NCBI GenBank assembly: GCA_045545665.1
Contig: JAZQBL010000046.1
Coordinates: 65,740 to 129,739, forward strand
Direction: 5' to 3'
From: RGIG7213 sp045545665
GTDB lineage: Bacteria > Bacillota > Clostridia > Oscillospirales > CAG-272
Length of the DNA: 64,000 nucleotides
In this document: positions 59,961 to 64,000 of the stretch, in pieces
How the letters are laid out: every line of letters starts with the position of its first letter
Position numbering within the stretch: the stretch's first letter is position 1
The notes under the pieces: generated by a model
What the model saw: the letters and a program-made list of their open reading frames with translations, nothing else
What the model was told of the DNA's origin: nothing
Database searches by the model: none
Made by a program: the position numbers and the translations under genes

Positions 59961-60473
59961 TTATCGCTTTGTTTTTCTTCGGATTACATGATATACCGTA
60001 TAATACAGTCCGACTAAAGCGCAAAAATACATAAAAAGCCCCAAGAAAAGAAATCCGGAGGATTCTGTATCAAGCTTGCCGATCGTTTCATCGAAATTCA
60101 ATAAAATGGTTTGGCCATTTGAAAATTCGACAATAGTGTTGCTGTTAGGGTGAATCAAAAGCGTAATATCATCATTTTTTGACAGCGATGATAGTTGATC
60201 ACGAAGTTCTTCATTGATGGATACACCATCGATAAAATATCTGTTTCCGTCGGCGCAATCAATTGCAATTTCTACAATTCGTACAGTTGGTTTTGCATGC
60301 CTTATTTCATCATATGAAAGAAACTGTGTTTTAACCACCGTACAGTCTTCTCGCGGTATATTTTCATTCCAATATTGCATGCCAAAAGTAAATATGCTTC
60401 CAAGCAGTATGCCAATTGCAAGCATAAACACGGCAAGCTTAAACGGCATAGGGTCTGATGTTCTCTTTTTCAT
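59961..60473 (-). CDS. Membrane protein, DUF3592-like
   Basis: Start at 60473 (MKKRTSDPMPFKLAVFMLAIG) follows GAAAGGCGGTGGATATT. The 170-residue protein has membrane helices at residues 12-30 and about 140-160, with a beta-rich domain between (CTVVKTQFLSYDEIRH; GNRYFIDGVSINEELRDQLSSLSKNDDITLLIHPNSNTIVEF). This arrangement resembles DUF3592 proteins, but the match is tentative. Cargo gene with the shared promoter type. Confidence 0.65.
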   Translation of the reverse strand: MKKRTSDPMPFKLAVFMLAIGILLGSIFTFGMQYWNENIPREDCTVVKTQFLSYDEIRHAKPTVRIVEIAIDCADGNRYFIDGVSINEELRDQLSSLSKNDDITLLIHPNSNTIVEFSNGQTILLNFDETIGKLDTESSGFLFLGLFMYFCALVGLYYTVYHVIRRKTKR

Positions 60474-60498
60474 AATATCCACCGCCTTTCCGGTTTTA

Positions 60499-60527
60499 AT
60501 TGTAGCACATTTTGGGGTGGTTTGCAA
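60499..60527 (-). promoter_or_regulatory. Promoter of DUF3592-like gene (shared type)
   Basis: Minus-strand TTGCAA (60527-60522), 17 bases including CCACCCCAAAATGTGC, TACAAT (60504-60499). Compare 58116-58144. Confidence 0.8.
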
Positions 60528-60540
60528 GAAAAAATGAAGC

Positions 60541-60698
60541 ATTCGCTTCACGAATATGAAGCAGAAGCCTTACGGCTTCTACGAAGCGGCGCGTTGCGCC
60601 GTGAAGCGAAGCGCGATGTTGCTTTTCCGTGTGGCGAAGCCACGCTTCATAGGGCGAAGCCCTGCTTCATTTTTCATGCGCGACAGCGCGCTTCATTT
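60541..60698. repeat. Mini-hairpin array, spacer ATGAAGC/GCTTCAT
   Basis: Units: ATTCG-CTTCA-CGAAT (60541-60555), AGAAGCC-TTAC-GGCTTCT (60563-60580), GGCGC-GTT-GCGCC (60588-60600), GTGGC-GAA-GCCAC (60631-60643), AGGGC-GAA-GCCCT (60651-60663), GCGC-GACA-GCGC (near 60679-60690). Spacer is RYGAAGC in the first half and GCTTCAT in the second, so it flips orientation mid-array as at 2209. A further pair TTACGCTA/TAGCGTAA (60719-60752) follows. Confidence 0.85.
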
Positions 60699-60768
60699 CC
60701 AAACAAAAGAGCACTGCTTTACGCTACTTCTCATAAGGATGTTTTAGCGTAAGGCGGTGTCCTGGAGT

Positions 60769-60796
60769 AGGACGGACAGTTTAGGCTGTCCGTCCT
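60769..60796. terminator. Hairpin at the 3' end of the recombinase gene
   Basis: AGGACGGACAG pairs perfectly with CTGTCCGTCCT around TTTAGG, seven bases past the recombinase stop. No clear T tract on the minus strand, so it may protect the transcript end or be an element boundary structure. Confidence 0.6.
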
Positions 60797-60802
60797 TTCC
60801 TG

Positions 60803-62438
60803 TTATACTGCTTGTTTTGTTGGTTCTGCGGTTAATCTGCCGATATATCGGAAGTAGATATCGATTTGCTGCTCCGATGCTTTAGACCACTTGCATTCAC
60901 GTTCGTGGATCACTACTTTGGCTATAAAAACTCTGAGCACCTCGGGAGTCAGTTCCTTCAGATCCGTGTACTTGTTTGCAACATCTATGAACTTGTCCAC
61001 ATTCGTAGATGCAGCTTTCAATTCTTCTATCTCCGCTTTGAGCTTCGGAATCTGTGCTTGTATTTCGCGTTGCTCCGTATTATACCCATCCGACAGCATT
61101 CTGAACTGCTCATTCGTTATTTTGCCGAGGACGTTATCCTCGTAAAGTCTTTTGAACAAAGCATTCAGCTCTGCGTTACGCTTCTCCAATTTACTGAGCT
61201 CGTTTGTTTTTACCGTAAGCTCCCTTCGATTTTCGGAGGAGCTTTTCTTGTTTATGAACTCAACAAATTCTTTCGTTTTCGCCCGTGCATAGTACGTTGC
61301 CTTGCGGATTTCCTCAAGGATGATTTCATCAAGTACCACTTCTTTTATGCTGTGAGGCGTACATTGCTCTTCACCCATATGCTTACGGTAACGGCTGCAG
61401 ATGAAGCTGTAGTTTTCTCGCTTGATGGTAGTTCCTCTGACGAAGTATAATTTGGAACCGCAATCCGAACAGAACAGGAGTCCGTTATATTTATTGAGAT
61501 CACCCATACTTGTTCTTCTGCGTTTGCCTGCGCGTACCTTTCGAACGATATCCCAAGTAGCCTGATCAATAATGGCTTCATGCGTGTTCTCGAATCTAAG
61601 CCATTCGCTTTCGGGACGCTCAAGCTTTCGCTTGTCCTTGTAAGAAGCAACCGTTGTTTTACAGTTGACCGTATGTCCGAGATAGACTTCGTTATCAAGA
61701 ATTCCCGCAACGGTTCTGTCGTTCCATCCGTAGATATCTTCGGTATCGGTGATGCAACCGTAACTGCCGATTTGTCGATAACGATAAACGGTGGGCTTGA
61801 GAATCTTCTTCTCACGTAATATTGGCTATGATCCTCGGACCGTTTCCGGCGGCACATAAATCAAAGATCATTCTTACTATGGGTGCTGTTTCTTCGTCGA
61901 TCAGCAGATGTCCTTTTACGTCGGGATCCTTCTTGTAACCGTACGGGATCTGTGTGCTGACACGTTCACCGCGTTCGGCTTTAGCTTTCACAACTGCACG
62001 GATCTTCTTACTCGTATCTCTTGCAAACCATTCATTGAAGAGATTCTTGAACGGCGCAAACTCGTTTCCCTCGCTGTAAAGCGAATCGTAGTTGTCATTG
62101 ACGGCGATATACCGAACGTTCCATCTCGGGAACAGCATTTCGGTGTAGTTACCCACCTCGATATAGTTTCTGCCGAGACGGGAGAGGTCTTTGGTGATCA
62201 GTGTTGCCACCTTACCTTGCTCCATCATTTCGAGGAGTCTTTGAAAGTCCGGTCGGTTAAAGCTGACACCAGAGTATCCGTCGTCGATGAAGATTTGGAT
62301 ATTCTCAAATCCGTTGTCCTTTGCATACTTTTCGAGGATTGCTCTCTGATTCTGAATACTGTTGCTGTCGCCCTTGTTCTCATCCTCTTGAGAGAGTCTG
62401 CAATATAATGCTGTGATTTTTTCTGTTTGGTTTGACAT
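60803..62438 (-). pseudogene. Large serine recombinase (TnpX-like), frameshifted
   Basis: The 5' part (62438-61812, 208 residues) has the resolvase domain with the nucleophile Ser in LYCRLSQEDENKG, FIDDGYSGVSFNRPDFQRLL and ITKDLSRLGRNYIEVGNY. It ends early at GPRIIANIT then TGA. One base on, the frame continues KKILKPTVYRYRQIGSYG, the recombinase domain, GDLNKYNGLLFCSDCGSKLYF (zinc ribbon) and a coiled coil, to 60803. The join near 61820 needs one base removed or two added. GGAGGTAAAATGAT precedes the start. These enzymes excise and integrate Tn4451-type elements. Either a recent inactivating mutation or a sequence error. Confidence 0.88.
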
Positions 62439-62555
62439 ATCATTTTACCTCCTTTGTCATGTCAAACCGATTGAGAGTGCTGGGGTGCAGTTATGGATTC
62501 TGCGCCATCAGGATACTCCCAATCGGTTTCAAAGTCCAGCGAGAATCGGAAAGAT

Positions 62556-62810
62556 TCAAGAAACTTTATCAATTTCTTTTTCCATGAGCCGCTTCAATGC
62601 TTCGTCGCTGTCTTTCGTGTCCATATCAAAAATAGAATTGACCTTGTACTTCATTCCGCCGATCACATACTCGGTGGTGGAAGTCAAGGTCATATCTTTC
62701 AGTTCATAGAGTTGTCTTCTGCGAATGCTTGTGGCAACATCCTTTTCGTATTCGTTTCCGGATGGGATCCGGAAGTCAACTTCATTTTCATAAATAACTT
62801 TTTTCTTCAT
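62556..62810 (-). CDS. TnpW-like transposon-encoded protein
   Basis: The 84-residue protein has the C-terminal pattern TEYVIGGMKYKVNSIFDMDTKDSDEALKRLMEKEI found in TnpW-type proteins of Tn4451-like and related mobilizable elements. It lies between relaxase and recombinase, the usual place. Function unknown. GGAGGAATTG precedes the start. Confidence 0.75.
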   Translation of the reverse strand: MKKKVIYENEVDFRIPSGNEYEKDVATSIRRRQLYELKDMTLTSTTEYVIGGMKYKVNSIFDMDTKDSDEALKRLMEKEIDKVS

Positions 62811-62826
62811 TCAATTCCTCCATTCA

Positions 62827-63819
62827 TTACATATACATTCCATAACCCAAGCCGCTCTGCTGCTCGTACTCTTCCTGCGTGCAGTAACAGATAAACGCTT
62901 GGGGCGATATCTTGCGTCCGAGTATTTCTTCGAGACGCTCTTTTTCTTGCCAATCCATTTCAGTGAGCTGTCTTGAGGTGTACGCTTCTCTTGGCGTCAC
63001 GGCAGATAGAACCTCGCAGATCATTCGGATCAGTCCTGTGGTGATCGTCACATTCATATCCTTATCGTGCTCGGGTGTTTTGTAGCTTCGGTACGTTTCT
63101 GCCAAAGCTCCGTTACTGCCGCCCATAGCAAAGTAAAGCTCGATGTTGGATTTGAGAAAGCGCTCATCAAAGAGCTTGTTGTCACGGCAGGTGTATCCTT
63201 CGGGAGTGGTGAAGGTCATATACTTATAATCCGAATACCACTTGACGCTGTATCCGTGTCGCTCCATACATTCGATGAAAGCCTCGGGTGTGGGACTGCA
63301 TTCAAGTGCCCAATCAAGAAATGCACACAGACGCTTTTTCCATTTTGGATATCTTCCATAGGTACATTTCTCTTCGGTAACCGAGAGACCGCGCTCACGG
63401 CACAGCTTGTTGGAGTACTCCTTTACCTTCAGCATATCGTCTCTTGACTGATGGAACTTCTTTCCGTTTTCGAAGTTCACCGAATTGAAAACGATGTGAT
63501 TGTGAATATGCGCCTCGTTAATGTGCGTTGACACTACCGCTTGATAACCGCCGAAGTACATGGCAAGCTCCATGCCGATCTCGTGAGCAAGCTCGGGTGT
63601 CACGTTTTCTTCGGGAGCGAAGGATTGTATTACGTGATAGTACTGTCTGCCGTCCTCCTTTCCGAAGCGTTCTTTGACAAACAGAAACTCATCGTGTGCC
63701 GATTCGGGTGTGCAGTTGATACCGTCGATGAGATCTCGGTCTGTCGCTTCGGCACGTGTGATATAGGAAAAAATATTGTTCATCGGACAGCTCGAGGTAA
63801 TGAATTTAACGATTGCCAT
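62827..63819 (-). CDS. Relaxase/mobilization nuclease
   Basis: The 330-residue protein has the relaxase N-terminus MAIVKFITSSCPMNNIFSYITRAEAT, KEDGRQYYHVIQSFAPEENVTPELAHEIG (first His) and the metal-binding histidines in THINEAHIHNHIVFNSVNF near 100-118. The catalytic Tyr is probably in SYITR. It nicks the transfer origin for conjugative mobilization. It is complete but shorter than many MobP-type relaxases, ending soon after residue 325. Its start overlaps mobC. Confidence 0.9.
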   Translation of the reverse strand: MAIVKFITSSCPMNNIFSYITRAEATDRDLIDGINCTPESAHDEFLFVKERFGKEDGRQYYHVIQSFAPEENVTPELAHEIGMELAMYFGGYQAVVSTHINEAHIHNHIVFNSVNFENGKKFHQSRDDMLKVKEYSNKLCRERGLSVTEEKCTYGRYPKWKKRLCAFLDWALECSPTPEAFIECMERHGYSVKWYSDYKYMTFTTPEGYTCRDNKLFDERFLKSNIELYFAMGGSNGALAETYRSYKTPEHDKDMNVTITTGLIRMICEVLSAVTPREAYTSRQLTEMDWQEKERLEEILGRKISPQAFICYCTQEEYEQQSGLGYGMYM

Positions 63820-64000
63820 ATCTTTTTCAGATCCTCTTTTGTTTCGTTCAGGTCTACGGCGGAGATCATTCCGGCATTAACTGCACGGGTGATCTGATTG
63901 AGATTGTTACCGATACGCCGCAGCTCGTCGGCAAGCTCGTCGACGCCGTTGATGATAACGATGGGTTTATCCAGCGCAACGTCACGGAGATAACGGCTGA
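63780..64000 (-). CDS. MobC-like relaxosome protein, 5' truncated by window edge
   Basis: From the right edge the minus-strand frame reads SRYLRDVALDKPIVIING, then DELADELRRIGNNLNQITRAVNAG, and ends at a TGA at 63782-63780 inside the relaxase gene. The RRIGNNLNQI core is typical of MobC/ribbon-helix-helix relaxosome accessory proteins that help the relaxase at the origin. The N-terminal DNA-binding part lies outside the window. Overlap with the relaxase is about 40 bases in another frame. Confidence 0.85.
   Translation of the reverse strand, partial: SRYLRDVALDKPIVIINGVDELADELRRIGNNLNQITRAVNAGMISAVDLNETKEDLKKIWQSLNSLPRAVR

Noticed and set aside
61345..61857. Separate 170-residue gene on the minus strand
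   Set aside because: It is an out-of-frame reading of the serine recombinase; the true frame shows the family sequence across the same bases.

Overview
The window reads as the chromosome of a low-to-moderate GC Gram-positive Clostridia member (Bacillota), probably an uncultured gut-type lineage. The signs are an L10 leader before rplJ-rplL, an attenuated leader before infC-rpmI-rplT, a LexA of the Gram-positive type with CGAAC-N4-GTTCG boxes at lexA and recA, a 61-residue Cys-containing L28, zapA, a two-gene acyl-CoA dehydratase activase system, and many promoters of the form TTGAHN-17-TATAAT. An Lnt-type apolipoprotein N-acyltransferase at the left edge is less usual for the phylum. Species cannot be told from the sequence. 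No rRNA, tRNA or CRISPR array was seen.

Layout. 1-5.7 kb: 3' part of lnt, a four-helix-bundle (Avd/S23-like) gene beside a striking array of tiny hairpins, then rplJ-rplL, lexA and infC-rpmI-rplT, the last three groups on the minus strand. 5.9-14.5 kb: a tight minus-strand catabolic operon (class III aminotransferase, FGGY kinase, amidohydrolase, fucose/arabinose-isomerase-like protein, ROK kinase, PAP2 phosphatase, then an MFS transporter) driven by a consensus promoter at 14490-14518. 14.5-22.8 kb: cell-shape and housekeeping operon zapA - U32 peptidase - dut - maf - mreB - mreC - mreD - mrdA. 22.9-26.9 kb: proB, recA-recX-birA, rpmB. 26.9-36.4 kb: a DUF6873-like protein, an S24-type repressor with clear operators in front of a divergent small membrane protein, an OppA-like lipoprotein, an acyl-CoA synthetase, an ECF sigma/anti-sigma pair, metA (predicted acetyl-CoA type), a small membrane protein divergent from a LysR regulator. 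36.6-42.9 kb: split activase/dehydratase pair, YqeG phosphatase, a Cys-cluster membrane microprotein, a lipoprotein tyrosine phosphatase. 42.9-46.2 kb: tandem glycoside-hydrolase-like genes, one a lipoprotein and one without a signal, behind a promoter carrying a LacI-type operator.

46.6-57.3 kb: a compact phage-derived cassette (zinc-ribbon protein, small and large terminase, portal, scaffold-like, capsid, connector, gp10-like, coiled-coil/TM, holin, amidase, glycine-rich fibre, coiled-coil protein). It lacks integrase, repressor, replication genes and any long-tail genes, and contains a 0.5-kb block of host-type repeats between scaffold-like and capsid genes. It looks like a short-tailed or domesticated particle module.

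57.4-64 kb: left part of a mobilizable element. MobC, relaxase, TnpW-like protein and a frameshifted large serine recombinase are followed by three cargo genes (DUF3592-like membrane protein, XRE/YcxB membrane regulator, suppressor-of-fused domain protein). All three cargo genes end in the same 3' repeat and two share nearly the same promoter, suggesting exchangeable gene modules.

Across the window, groups of miniature hairpins joined by a short constant spacer recur at several intergenic sites, each site with its own spacer. These arrays, the compact phage cassette and the modular cargo are the most unusual content.
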